From Palsa-883 sp963847615 (GTDB lineage Bacteria; Pseudomonadota; Alphaproteobacteria; Acetobacterales; Acetobacteraceae): a DNA stretch of 64,000 nucleotides. The notes beneath the pieces were generated by a model that saw only the letters and a program-made list of their open reading frames with translations, was not told the origin of the DNA and did no database searches. Below are positions 37,440-46,689 of the stretch, piece by piece (positions within the stretch are counted from its first letter, which is position 1; each line of letters starts with the position of its first letter). The DNA is taken from NCBI GenBank assembly GCA_963847615.1, contig CAWKAN010000017.1:372001-436000 (forward strand), given 5' to 3'. Made by a program: the position numbers and the translations under genes.

Positions 37440-38258
37440 ATGGCATCGCTTGCAACCCCGACCTACGAGATCCTCGCACTGCGCTACGGCATCTTCGACG
37501 GGCGCATCGCGGCGCAGAACTACCTGATGCCGGACGACCATATGGCGCCCGATCCGCTGGACTTCCTGGTGTTCGCCATCCAGGGCCCGACGGGATCGGC
37601 CAACCCGCGCACCATCGTCATGGACACCGGGTTCAACCCGGTCTCCGCCAAGCGGCGCGGCCGCGAACTGCTGTGCACGCCGGCCGAGGCGCTGCGCAAT
37701 GCCGGAATCGATTCCACCGAGGTGCGCGACGTCATCCTGACGCACCTGCACTGGGACCACGCCGGCGGCATGGACTACTTCCCGAAGGCCATGTTCCATC
37801 TCCAGGAATCGGAGATGGCCTATTGCACCGGGCGCTGCATGTGCCAGCCCTTCCTGCGCCGCCCGTTCGACGTCGATGACGTGCAAAGCGCGATCCGCGC
37901 GCTGTACAGCGACCGCATCCGCTTCCATGACGGCGATGCGGAAATCGCGCCCGGCATCACGCTGCACCTGATCGGCGGGCACTCCGGCGGCATCCAGTCG
38001 GTGCGCGTGCCGACCAAACGCGGCTGGGTGGTGCTGGCCGGCGACGCGGTGCACCTGTGGGGCAATATCCGCAAGCGCAACCCCTTCCCCGTCGTCGTCA
38101 ACGTGGCGCGCATGCTGCGCGGCTTCGACATCCTGGAAAGCCTGGCCGATGGCCCGGACCATATCATTCCGGGACACGATCCGCTGATCCTGCGGCGCTT
38201 CCCGGCGCACAACGGCAACCCTGAAATTGTACGACTCGACCTGCCGCCGACAGGGTAG
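37440..38258 (+). CDS. MBL-fold hydrolase, N-acyl homoserine lactonase-like
   Basis: This 272-residue protein has LTHLHWDHAGGMDYF (HxHxDH zinc motif), HSGGIQSV for the third ligand, VLAGDAVH for the bridging Asp and IIPGHDPL for the last His. This arrangement matches AttM/AiiB-type lactonases, which open lactone rings. Whether the substrate is an acyl-homoserine lactone is unproven. It is divergent from the dehydrogenase pair, sharing a 125-base control region. Confidence 0.85.
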   Translation: MASLATPTYEILALRYGIFDGRIAAQNYLMPDDHMAPDPLDFLVFAIQGPTGSANPRTIVMDTGFNPVSAKRRGRELLCTPAEALRNAGIDSTEVRDVILTHLHWDHAGGMDYFPKAMFHLQESEMAYCTGRCMCQPFLRRPFDVDDVQSAIRALYSDRIRFHDGDAEIAPGITLHLIGGHSGGIQSVRVPTKRGWVVLAGDAVHLWGNIRKRNPFPVVVNVARMLRGFDILESLADGPDHIIPGHDPLILRRFPAHNGNPEIVRLDLPPTG

Positions 38259-38341
38259 AGCTGCGTGCGGAACGTCGCGTCCCGGCCCTTCCGTCGAATC
38301 GGCATCGATGGTAGGGTGCTTTCAACCAGAGAGGCACGAGC

Positions 38342-39103
38342 GTGGCAGAAGTCGCATTTCCCGAACGCATCTATCCCGACGCGTTGATAGAGACCATCAT
38401 CGAATTCCGGCTTGACACACTGGAGCTTGCCGAAGTCGTCGTCGGCCGGCTCGTTGGTGCGCCGTCTTGGGCTGAGTTCCAGAGAATCCAACTCCCAATA
38501 GCCGACATACCCCAACCGATCCGGGATCGCGATCCTGGATTGCGGTACCAGCCGACCATAGAGTTGCGCAACCCAAGCGGAACGCGCGTCGTTAAGATCG
38601 GCAGCCATGTCTTATCATATCACACTGTTGGTGCATATCCTGGCTGGGAACAATTGTCTTCAGAAGTATATACCGCTATAGAAGAGATAGTCAGATGGGT
38701 ACCCGCCGTCACATTTCCTAGAATTGGATTTCGATACATCAATATATTTAGAGCAGATCAACATCATGTTGCAGGGATAGAAGACCTGCACTTATCTGTC
38801 TGTGTCGGGGGTGTGACGGTTCGGTCTTCTGTCAACATCAATTATGTTCTCGCAAAGGGGAAGGAGCACACGATAACCGTTCGGATTGCCACGCCCGATT
38901 TGGTCCAAGGTCTGATCGCGCGCGATTACGCAGTCTATTGTGATCTTGATGTGGCCTCGTGTGACGGACTGACGTTAATCGGCGTGGATCAGACGCGCAG
39001 ATGGGTTGACGGGGCGCATGCGGTCGAGAAAGCTGAATTTTTCAGAATTCTTGGTCCGGATCTGACCGCCCGGCTCGCCCATCCTACAGGAGCGCAACAA
39101 TGA
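38342..39103 (+). CDS. TIGR04255-like sporadically distributed protein
   Basis: This 253-residue protein starts at a GTG with GAGAGG upstream. Typical features of the TIGR04255 group are visible: an early PDALIETIIEFRL strand-helix, PTIELRNPSGTRVVKIGSHV followed by LSYHTVGAYPGWEQLSSEVY, then FPRIGFRYINIFRAD, and a YDLDVAS-like end. These proteins are found sporadically in bacteria and have no established function. The gene and the two after it are visibly richer in A and T than their surroundings, suggesting transfer as a cassette. Its stop overlaps the next start (ATGA), so the two are coupled. Confidence 0.7.
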   Translation: MAEVAFPERIYPDALIETIIEFRLDTLELAEVVVGRLVGAPSWAEFQRIQLPIADIPQPIRDRDPGLRYQPTIELRNPSGTRVVKIGSHVLSYHTVGAYPGWEQLSSEVYTAIEEIVRWVPAVTFPRIGFRYINIFRADQHHVAGIEDLHLSVCVGGVTVRSSVNINYVLAKGKEHTITVRIATPDLVQGLIARDYAVYCDLDVASCDGLTLIGVDQTRRWVDGAHAVEKAEFFRILGPDLTARLAHPTGAQQ

Positions 39104-39327
39104 GTGATACGGCAACAGCACTGCTTCCGAACCGAACCGGATACCCGGTCTATTCGACCGCGACGACCACCCCTATCTGGGCCCAAAGCGTCACCACCAC
39201 CGTCGGTATCATTGCCAGCCTCCTCGACTTTAGAATTACGCCGGCCCGTGAGACTGTCCATCTTGATCGCACCCAACAAAGAATCTTGCGTCGTGCGCTT
39301 AGGCGGTCGGCGATGATCATAACCTAG
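39100..39327 (+). CDS. Small unknown protein coupled to the TIGR04255-like gene
   Basis: This 75-residue protein starts at the ATG that overlaps the preceding stop. It has no signal peptide. A modestly hydrophobic middle (TTTVGIIASLLDFRI) is followed by a strongly basic end (QQRILRRALRRSA). No family is recognised. Overlapping translation with the TIGR04255-like gene and only 15 bases before the next gene suggest that all three work together. Confidence 0.5.
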   Translation: MSDTATALLPNRTGYPVYSTATTTPIWAQSVTTTVGIIASLLDFRITPARETVHLDRTQQRILRRALRRSAMIIT

Positions 39328-39342
39328 TACGCGGGCTCCAAG

Positions 39343-39927
39343 TTGTCTGGAACGGTCACTCGGGCCTTTGAAATCTGCTTGCAGAACATGAAGGCTGACG
39401 CGTCTCGATTTTATCAGCCATCGCGCGACCTTCCGATCGGCGCAGGGGTGATTCTCAAGAACTGCCCATTTGCACTCCCATCCGAGGAGGGCGTCCGCTA
39501 TGAGACTGCTATAGGCCTGGCCTTGGTGATGACCCATGAATGCGATCTGGATGAGGCGAACAACCGCCAATTCAATGATGCGATGCTTGTTTGTCCGATA
39601 ACCTTATTGGAAGATTACTGTATCGAAGCAGAAGCCGAACTTGGAGTTGGCGGATGGGGAGGCATTCTTCCATATATCGCCTCGGATCAAGTCTTCCGGG
39701 TCATGTATCTCCCTCCTATGCCGCCTCACCTGGGCTGCCCAGAAATGCGCTTCGGCGGAATCGTATATCTCAACGATATGTCATCGTGTCCCCTGGCTTG
39801 GCTCGCCGAAACAGATGGCCACGCAGCAGGAAGTCTTTCTCACATCGGGCTGCGCGCATTTGATTACAAGCTACAAAATCATCTTTTTCGAGAGAAGGCG
39901 GCATCACTCTGGTTCTACCGATACTGA
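39343..39927 (+). CDS. Unknown protein, third gene of the AT-richer cassette
   Basis: The frame opens with TTG at 39343, and an internal ATG at 39388 is an alternative start (about 179 residues). Neither has a strong ribosome site. The protein looks globular and soluble. Notable is an IGLALVMTHECDLDEANNRQ segment, then VFRVMYLPPMPPHLGC and a C-terminal LQNHLFREKAASLWF helix. The His/Glu/Cys/Asp grouping could bind metal, but this is speculation. I do not recognise a family. It closes the three-gene cassette, and the next gene (amidohydrolase) returns to the high-GC style. Confidence 0.55.
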   Translation: MSGTVTRAFEICLQNMKADASRFYQPSRDLPIGAGVILKNCPFALPSEEGVRYETAIGLALVMTHECDLDEANNRQFNDAMLVCPITLLEDYCIEAEAELGVGGWGGILPYIASDQVFRVMYLPPMPPHLGCPEMRFGGIVYLNDMSSCPLAWLAETDGHAAGSLSHIGLRAFDYKLQNHLFREKAASLWFYRY

Positions 39928-40101
39928 CCGGGCCGCCTGTGGCAGTTCCCAATGCGCTAGTCGGTGCCCGTGGATCCCGTTCGTGCGGTTCTCGTTTCAT
40001 TGGACCGGCAGATCCCAATCGGGGGTCGAACGGGATCTGGGAATTTGGCTAATCGGGGGCAATTCGTCACACTTCGGATAATGCAGCCGAAGGAGGGCAA
40101 C

Positions 40102-41826
40102 ATGTCTACAACCTACGACCTTGTGATCCGTGGCGGTCTCGTGGTGGACGGCACCGGCGCGCGCGAACCCTTCGCCGCCGATGTCGGCGTGACCGGCAAC
40201 CGCATCGCGGCGGTCGGCCCCATCGCCGGCAGCGGCGCCGAGGAAATCGACGCCAAGGGCAAGCTGGTCACCCCCGGCTTCGTCGACATCCACACCCACT
40301 ACGATGCGCAGGCGGTGTGGGACAGCCACCTCGCCCCCTCCGCCTGGCACGGCGTCACCACCGCGGTGATGGGCAATTGCGGCGTCGGCTTCGCCCCCTG
40401 CAAACCGGCCGACCGCGAGAAGCTGGTCGAGCTGATGGAAGGCGTCGAGGACATCCCCGGCGCGGTGATGCACGAGGGCCTCGACTGGCAGTGGGAAACC
40501 TTCGGCGAATACCTCGACGCGCTCGACCGCCGGCCCCGCGACATCGATGTCTGCGCGCTGCTGCCGCACGCCGCGGTGCGGGTGTTCGTCATGGGCGAGC
40601 GCGCCATCGCGTTGGAGAACGCCAACCAGGGCGACATCGCGCAGATGCGCGACATCACCCGCGAGGCGATGCAGGCCGGCGCCTTCGGCTTCTCCACCTC
40701 GCGCAGCCTCAGCCACAAGACCCTCAAGGGCGACCCGACGCCCACGCTGCGCGCGCAGGAGGACGAGCTGACCGGCATCGCCATGGGCCTGCGCGACGCC
40801 GGCACCGGCTTGCTGGAGATCGTTTCGGAATGGGCACCCGACCACAAGGCCGAGTTCGCCATGCTGCGCCGCGTGGTCGAGGCGTGCGGCCGCCCGGCGG
40901 TGTTCACCCTCACCCAGCGCCACGCCCGCCCGACGGTCTGGCGCGACCTGCTGGACTGCGCCGACCGGGCGATCGCCGAGGGGCTGAGCATCCGCCCGGT
41001 GGCGGCGCCGCGCGCGATCGGCGTGCTGCTCGGTCTCGCGGGCAGCCAGAACCCGTTCTCGGGCACGCCGTCGTACCAGGCGATCGCCGATCTGCCGCTG
41101 CCCGAGCGGGTGCGCCGCATGCGCGACCCGGCGTTCCGCGCGCAATTGCTGGCGGAGGACCCGAGGGCAGGCAACACCTTCCCGCTGTTCCACCGCCTGG
41201 CGTTCGAGCAGATGTTCCGTTTCGGTCCCGACGGCAACTACGAGCCGCGCCGCGAGGACAGCCTGGCCGCGATCGCCGCGCGCGAGGGACGCACGCCGCA
41301 GCAGGTCGCCTACGACGCGCTGCTGGAGGACGACGGCCACGCCTTCATCTACACGCCGCTCGGCAACTATGCCGACTACGACCTGTCGGTCAGCGAGACC
41401 GCGTTGGCCAACCGCAACACCATCATGGGCCTGGGCGACGGCGGCGCGCATGTCGCCTTCATCCTGGATGCCGGCTATCCGACCTGGCTGCTGACCCATT
41501 GGGGCAAGCAGAAGCGGCGCTGGAGCGTCCAGGAGCTGGTGCGCCGGCTGACCTCCGACACCGCCGGCGCCGCCGGGCTGGGCGATCGCGGCGTGCTGGC
41601 GCCGGGCCAGAAGGCCGACCTCAACGTGATCGACTGGGACGCGCTGCGCTGCGACAAGCCCTATGTCGCCTGCGACCTGCCGGCGGGCGGCAAGCGGCTG
41701 CTGCAGACGGTGCACGGCTACGACGCGACCATCGTCGCCGGCCGCGTCACCTACCGCGCCGGGGCGGCGACCGGGGCGCTGCCCGGGCGGCTGGTGCGCA
41801 ACCGGCCGGCGGAGTTGGCGGCCTGA
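40102..41826 (+). CDS. N-acyl-D-amino-acid deacylase-like amidohydrolase
   Basis: This 574-residue protein starts at the ATG after AAGGAGGGCAAC. The N-terminal small beta domain (YDLVIRGGLVVDGTGA) and the metal site PGFVDIHTHYDAQ place it in the D-aminoacylase branch of the amidohydrolase superfamily. MGNCGVGFAPC (Cys bridging ligand type), GLGDGGAHVAFILD and the C-terminal GVLAPGQKADLNVID support this. These zinc enzymes hydrolyse N-acyl-D-amino acids, and many relatives remain untested. An MFS transporter follows after a short repeat-bearing gap, suggesting uptake and hydrolysis of one compound. Confidence 0.88.
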   Translation: MSTTYDLVIRGGLVVDGTGAREPFAADVGVTGNRIAAVGPIAGSGAEEIDAKGKLVTPGFVDIHTHYDAQAVWDSHLAPSAWHGVTTAVMGNCGVGFAPCKPADREKLVELMEGVEDIPGAVMHEGLDWQWETFGEYLDALDRRPRDIDVCALLPHAAVRVFVMGERAIALENANQGDIAQMRDITREAMQAGAFGFSTSRSLSHKTLKGDPTPTLRAQEDELTGIAMGLRDAGTGLLEIVSEWAPDHKAEFAMLRRVVEACGRPAVFTLTQRHARPTVWRDLLDCADRAIAEGLSIRPVAAPRAIGVLLGLAGSQNPFSGTPSYQAIADLPLPERVRRMRDPAFRAQLLAEDPRAGNTFPLFHRLAFEQMFRFGPDGNYEPRREDSLAAIAAREGRTPQQVAYDALLEDDGHAFIYTPLGNYADYDLSVSETALANRNTIMGLGDGGAHVAFILDAGYPTWLLTHWGKQKRRWSVQELVRRLTSDTAGAAGLGDRGVLAPGQKADLNVIDWDALRCDKPYVACDLPAGGKRLLQTVHGYDATIVAGRVTYRAGAATGALPGRLVRNRPAELAA

Positions 41827-41890
41827 CGCCACCCTGCCCCGCCGCGCCGAGGCATGACCGCGGCCGGTGCCGGCGCGCCCGCCCCGCGGC

Positions 41891-41950
41891 GTGCCCGCGC
41901 CCGTCGTGCCGGCCCCGGTCGTGCACGCGCCCGTCGTGCACGCGCCCGTC
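41891..41950 (+). repeat. Four 15-bp tandem repeats
   Basis: The unit GTGCACGCGCCCGTC occurs at 41891, 41906, 41921 and 41936. The last two are identical, and the first two differ by one or a few bases. A partial fifth copy starts at 41951. The array lies between the amidohydrolase and MFS genes. Because 15 is a multiple of 3, all frames stay open across it, but no gene is evident. Confidence 0.85.
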
Positions 41951-42042
41951 GTGCCCGATCCTCCCGCGCGGCACCCGGCACGGACACCGCTCCACAACAG
42001 GTCCGGCCAGGTTGCGCGCGGACCTGACCAAAGGGGGACAGC

Positions 42043-43293
42043 TTGCCGCAATCGCGTCCTGAGCCGACCGGCAAGGAGGACGCGCCGCCGCCACGGCAGG
42101 TCCCCACAAAACACGCCTGGATCATCCTCGGCGGCGCCTTCACCACCTTCGCGGTCGGTGCCGGCTGCATGCATTCCTACACCGTGTTCCTGGTGGCCTT
42201 CGTCCGCGACTTCGCCTGGTCGCGCGCCGAGGTCTCGGTCGCCTACGCCGTGGGACAGGTTGTCGGCGGCGTCAGCTCGCCGTTGGTCGGCATGCTGGTT
42301 GACCGCCTGGGGCCGCGGCGGCTGGTGCTGCTGGGCGGCGCCCTGCTGATCACCGGGCTGGCCGCCAGCGCGGGGATCCATGCGCTGTGGCAGTCGGTGC
42401 TGCTCTACGGCATCGTCATGACCTTGGGGGCGAACTGCCTGGGGATGGTGGTGTTCGTGCCGGTGCTGTCGCGGCTGTTCGTGCGCCAGCGCGGCATGGC
42501 GATCGCCATTTTGCAGGCCGCCAACGGGTTCGGCCGCGCCGTCTCCGCCCCGGTCTCGCAACTGCTGATCTCCGACATCGGCTGGCGGCCGACCTATCTG
42601 GTGCAGGCGGCGTTCATGGCCGTGGTGGTGCTGCCGCTGGCGACGCTGTTCCGCCGCGCCGATGCCGTGCCGGTGACGCACGCGGCCACCCGCCTCAGCG
42701 TCGCGGCGCGCAACTGGACGTTGCTGGAGGCGATGCATTCGCGCCAGTTCTGGCTGCTGTTCCTGGTCTACCTGTGCACCGGGATCGGCAGCTTCCTGGT
42801 CTCCTTGCACCAGCTTGCCTTCGCGGTCGATGTCGGGTTCGACAAGCTGTATGCCGCGACCGTGCTGGGCATGGGCAGCTTCCTGTCGATCCCCGGCATC
42901 ATCGTCACCGGCACGGTGTCCGACTATGTCGGGCGCGAGATCTCGGCGATGCTGACCTACGGCGTGTCGATCGCCGGGACCGCCTGCGCGCTGCTGATCA
43001 CCGGGCCGGACCAGCACCTGCTGCTGTGGCTGTTCGCCTGCCTGTTCGGGCTGACCTGGGGCGCACGCGGGCCGGCGGTGACGGCCAAGGCGGCGGACCT
43101 GTTCCCCGGCCGGCAGCTTGGCGCGATCCTCGGCGTGATCACCATCGGCTCCGGCCTCGGCGCCGGTCTGGGCGCCTGGGGCGCGGGGTTTATCTTCGAT
43201 ATGTCCGGTAGTTATAAGCTTGCGTTCACCTTGTCGATGATCGCCTATGCGCTCGGCTGCCTGGCCTTCTGGGCGTTGCGCGACCGCAAGTGA
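42043..43293 (+). CDS. MFS transporter
   Basis: This 416-residue protein has about 12 membrane segments. The motif after TM2 (GMLVDRLGPRRLVLLGG, the MFS motif A) and its echo after TM8 (TGTVSDYVGREISAMLTYG) mark the two six-helix halves. It resembles oxalate/formate or monocarboxylate-type carriers. The start is a TTG preceded by a GGGGGAC ribosome site. The N-terminal 25 residues are polar, as usual for the cytosolic end. The substrate may be the compound handled by the amidohydrolase upstream, which is inference from position. Confidence 0.88.
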   Translation: MPQSRPEPTGKEDAPPPRQVPTKHAWIILGGAFTTFAVGAGCMHSYTVFLVAFVRDFAWSRAEVSVAYAVGQVVGGVSSPLVGMLVDRLGPRRLVLLGGALLITGLAASAGIHALWQSVLLYGIVMTLGANCLGMVVFVPVLSRLFVRQRGMAIAILQAANGFGRAVSAPVSQLLISDIGWRPTYLVQAAFMAVVVLPLATLFRRADAVPVTHAATRLSVAARNWTLLEAMHSRQFWLLFLVYLCTGIGSFLVSLHQLAFAVDVGFDKLYAATVLGMGSFLSIPGIIVTGTVSDYVGREISAMLTYGVSIAGTACALLITGPDQHLLLWLFACLFGLTWGARGPAVTAKAADLFPGRQLGAILGVITIGSGLGAGLGAWGAGFIFDMSGSYKLAFTLSMIAYALGCLAFWALRDRK

Positions 43294-43412
43294 CCCGCGA
43301 TCGACGGCCTTGCCGGGCGCCCCGGCCTGACGCGGCGCGCGCATTGCGTCGCGGCCGGTCGGTGACATCGAGGCAGGGACGCCGCCCCGTCCCCCGGGGC
43401 TGCGGCGGCGCG

Positions 43413-44201
43413 TCACAGGTCCAGTTCCATGCCGTCGAATCCGGGCTCGATCCCCGCCGGCAGGTTGGCCCGCAGCCAGGCCCAGTCCATGTCGGTGCCC
43501 ATGTGGGTCAGCACCGTCCGGCGCGGCCGGAGGCGGGCAACCCACGCGTAGACCAGGTCCAGATACCCATGGGTCGGGTGCGGCCCCTCGCGGCACACGC
43601 AGCCGACGACCCAGGTATCGACCCCCTCCAGGATCCGCAGCGCCGGCTCGTCCAGCCGCACGACATCGGTCGAATAGGCGAAGCCGCCGGTCCGGAACCC
43701 CAGCGAGGTGACCCAGCCATGGTCCTGCGCGAAGACCCGGAGCGGCAGCCCGGCGATGGCCACCGCCTCCCCGGGCACGACCACGTGGGGCTGCAGGGCG
43801 GGGCGAAAGAACCCCGCCTTCGTCAACGGCCGGAACGCGTAGGCGAAGCGGGTGGCGATCTCCTCCAGCGTGTCGGCGAAGCCGAACGCCGCGATCGGCT
43901 GGCCGAGGGCGCGGTTCAGGATGCGGACGTCGTCCAGCCCGGTGATGTGGTCGGCGTGGGCGTGCGTGTAGAGGATCGCGTCGACCCGCCCGATGGCGTT
44001 GGCCAGCAGCTGGGTTCGCATGTCCGGGCCGGTGTCCACCAGCAGCCTGGCGCCGTCCGCGCCCTGCACCACGATCGAGGAGCGGGTGCGCCGGTTGCGC
44101 GGCTCGGCCGGATCGCAGGCGCCCCAGTTGCCGCGTCCGTCCGGGCCGCCAACCATCGGCACCCCCGGGGACCCGCCGGTGCCGAGCAGAACGACGCGCA
44201 C
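43413..44201 (-). CDS. MBL-fold hydrolase, PhnP-like
   Basis: This 262-residue protein starts at a GTG four bases after the tatD stop, just before VVLLGTGGSPGVP. The metal site is YTHAHADHITGLDDVR, with FAYSTDVVRLDE (Asp) and VLTHMGTDMDW (His) further on. PhnP-type enzymes are cyclic or diester phosphodiesterases. In alphaproteobacteria this gene commonly follows tatD and metG, as here, but its cellular role there is not established. Last gene of the minus-strand holB-metG-tatD run. Confidence 0.87.
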   Translation of the reverse strand: MRVVLLGTGGSPGVPMVGGPDGRGNWGACDPAEPRNRRTRSSIVVQGADGARLLVDTGPDMRTQLLANAIGRVDAILYTHAHADHITGLDDVRILNRALGQPIAAFGFADTLEEIATRFAYAFRPLTKAGFFRPALQPHVVVPGEAVAIAGLPLRVFAQDHGWVTSLGFRTGGFAYSTDVVRLDEPALRILEGVDTWVVGCVCREGPHPTHGYLDLVYAWVARLRPRRTVLTHMGTDMDWAWLRANLPAGIEPGFDGMELDL

Positions 44202-44205
44202 CGGG

Positions 44206-45027
44206 CTAAGCCCCGCTGCTCGGGGCCGGCACCGTGCCTGTCGCGCCCGGGGCGGCAACGGTCTTGCCGAACAGCCGGCGGAAATTCGCCGTGGTCAGCT
44301 CGGCCAGCGCCTCCTTGCTCAGGTCACGAATTTCAGCCAACACCTTGGCGGTATAGGCGACGTGGCCCGGCTCGTTGCGCTTGCCGCGAAACGGCACCGG
44401 GGCGAGGTAGGGGGCATCGGTCTCCACCAGCAGACGCTCGGCGGGAAGCTCGCGCGCGATGGCGCGCAATTCGCTGGACCGCGGGAAGGTCAGGATGCCG
44501 GAGAAGCTGACATAGCCGCCCAGCGCGATCGCCGCCTCGGCCAGCGCGCGCGAGGAGCTGAAGCAGTGCAGCAGGAAGGCGAACTCCCCGCCCGCCTCGC
44601 GTTCTTCCCGCAAGATCCGCGCGATATCGGCATCGGCGTCGCGCGCATGGATGCACAGCGGCAGGCCCGCCAGGCGGGCGCCGCGGATATGCGCCCGGAA
44701 GTTTTCGCCCTGCACGTCGCGCGGGGCGCGGTCGTAGAAGTAATCCAGGCCGGATTCGCCGATGCCGATCACCTTCGGATGGCGGGTGAGCGCGGCCAGG
44801 GTTTCCGGTGCAGGAACCGGGGCTTCCGCGGCGTGGTGCGGATGCACGCCGATGGTGCACCAGAGGTTCGCGTGCGCCTCGGCCAGCGCCGGAAGCCCTT
44901 GCGACTGCACCAGAGTGGTGCCGATGGTGACCATCTCGCCCACGCCGGCGGCGGCGGCGCGCGCCAGAACCGCTGGCAGCTCGGCCGTGGCAAAATAGTC
45001 GAGATGGCAGTGAGAATCGATTAACAT
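44206..45027 (-). CDS. tatD: TatD family metal-dependent hydrolase/DNase
   Basis: This 273-residue TIM-barrel protein has LIDSHCHLDYF at the N-terminus (metal site), IGVHPHHA, GESGLDYFYD, HCFSSS and the terminal VETDAPYLAPVPFRGKRNEP. This is the YcfH/TatD signature set. The family are 3'-5' deoxyribonucleases, some acting on D-aminoacyl-tRNA. The start at 45027 is the ATG directly before LIDSHCH. A longer upstream frame is rejected because it overlaps metG and lacks family similarity. It follows metG by 7 bases. Confidence 0.93.
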   Translation of the reverse strand: MLIDSHCHLDYFATAELPAVLARAAAAGVGEMVTIGTTLVQSQGLPALAEAHANLWCTIGVHPHHAAEAPVPAPETLAALTRHPKVIGIGESGLDYFYDRAPRDVQGENFRAHIRGARLAGLPLCIHARDADADIARILREEREAGGEFAFLLHCFSSSRALAEAAIALGGYVSFSGILTFPRSSELRAIARELPAERLLVETDAPYLAPVPFRGKRNEPGHVAYTAKVLAEIRDLSKEALAELTTANFRRLFGKTVAAPGATGTVPAPSSGA

Positions 45028-45034
45028 AAATAAA

Positions 45035-46585
45035 TTACGTCGTTGTTTCAATGTATCGTGGGAAAACGCCCTGCGGCGCCGGAAGGGCGGTTCCGTCGGG
45101 CAGCCTGGTGGCCAGCGCGGCAAGCTGACGCTGATCTGCCGCAACTCCAAGCTGATCGAGCATCCGGCTCATGCTATCCGGCATGAACGGCTGCAACACC
45201 GTCGCCACCACCCGCAGCGTGTCGGCCAGCACGCGCAGCACGGTGCCCATCCGCGCCTTGTCGGTGCGGTTCAGCGCCCAGGGCGCCTGGTGGTCGACAT
45301 AGGCGTTGGCGGCGCGGATCACCTTCCACACCTCCTCCAGCGCGTCGTGGAAGCCCTGGCGCTCCAGGTGCTCGCGCACCAGCCCGGGCAGCGCGTCCGC
45401 GGCGGCGTCCATGGCGGCATCCTCCGCGGTGCCCGCGCCCGGTCCCGTCCCCCTGGCCGGCAGCACGCCGGCGCAGTTGCGCGCCACCAGCGACAGCGAG
45501 CGCTGCGCCAGGTTGCCCAGGTCGTTCGCCAGCTCGACATTGATCCGCGACACGATCGCCTGGTGGCTCATCGACCCGTCGGCGCCGAACGGCTTCTCGC
45601 GCAGCAGGAAGTAGCGCACCTGGTCGAGGCCGTAGGTGGCAACGAGCTGGCGCGGCTCGATGACGTTGCCGAGCGACTTGCTCATCTTCTCGCCCTCGAC
45701 CACCCACCAGCCGTTCGAGGTGACGCGCCTGGGCACCGGCAGCCCGGCGGCCATCAGGAAGGCCGGCCAGTACACCGCGTGGAAGCGGATGATGTCCTTG
45801 CCGACGAAGTGCACGTCGGCCGGCCAGTAGGCCCAGCGCTCGGCGGCGGCGTCCGGGAAGCCGCAGGCGGTGACGTAGTTGTTCAGCGCGTCGAGCCAGA
45901 CATACATCACGTGGCCCGGCGCGTCCGGCACCGGGATGCCCCAGGTGAAGCTGGTGCGGCTGATCGACAGGTCGTGCAGCCCGCCGCGCACGAAGCTGAT
46001 CACCTCGTTGCGCCGCGCGGTGGGGGCGATGAAGTCCGGGCTGGGTTTCGTACAATTCCAGCAGCTTGTCCTGCCACGCTGGACAGGTCGAAGAAATACG
46101 ACGGCTCGCGCACCCAGGCGACCGGCGCGCCGGTCGGCGCCAGCTTGCTGCCGTCCGGGCGGACGGTCAGTTCGCTCTCGTGGTAGAAGGCCTCGTCGCG
46201 GACCGCGTACCAGCCCTCGTAGTGGCCCAGGTAGATGTGCGCCGTTGGCGGCGATCCGGCGCCACAGCTCGGCGCAAGAGCGCTTGTGGCGCGGCTCGGT
46301 GGTGCGGATCCAGTCGTCGTTGGTCACGCCCATCTGCGCGGTCATGTCGCGGAAATCGGCGGAGACCTGGTCGACGAAGGCCTGCGGGTCCACCCCGGCG
46401 GCGCGCGCGGCCTGCTCGACCTTCTGGCCGTGCTCGTCGGTGCCGGTCAGGAAGAACACGTCGTAGCCGTCCAGCCGCTTGAAGCGCGCCATGACGTCGG
46501 CCGCGATCGAGGTGTAGGCGTGGCCGATATGCGGAGCGCCGTTCACGTAGTAGATCGGCGTGGTGACGTAGAAGCGCTTGTTCAT
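45035..46585 (-). pseudogene. metG: Methionyl-tRNA synthetase, frameshifted (probably by sequence error)
   Basis: The enzyme charges tRNA-Met. It starts MNKRFYVTTPIYYVNGAPHI with the HIGH-type signature and contains FLTGTDEHGQKVEQAA, WGIPVPDAPGHVMYVWLDAL, and KMSKSLGNVIEPRQL. It ends in the tRNA-binding helical domain. Between about 46245 and 46060 the frame is shifted. Three single duplicated bases (near 46243, 46085 and 46050) account for it and restore the frame, so the rest is continuous. Length (516 residues) is normal. Since MetG is usually essential, a real inactivation is unlikely unless another copy exists. Confidence 0.9.
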
Positions 46586-46689
46586 GGCCGGGTTATAGCC
46601 GAAGCCGCGGCGCCGGCCAGCGTGGCGCAGGCGCAAATGGCCGGATCGGCCACATCGCCCCGCCGATCCGAAGGCAGGTCCCGCCCCGA

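Noticed and set aside
39997..43596. A minus-strand open frame of about 1,200 codons
   Set aside because: It lies opposite the well-supported amidohydrolase and MFS genes, is rich in Arg/Gly/Gln/His without any domain, and is a by-product of few stops at high GC.
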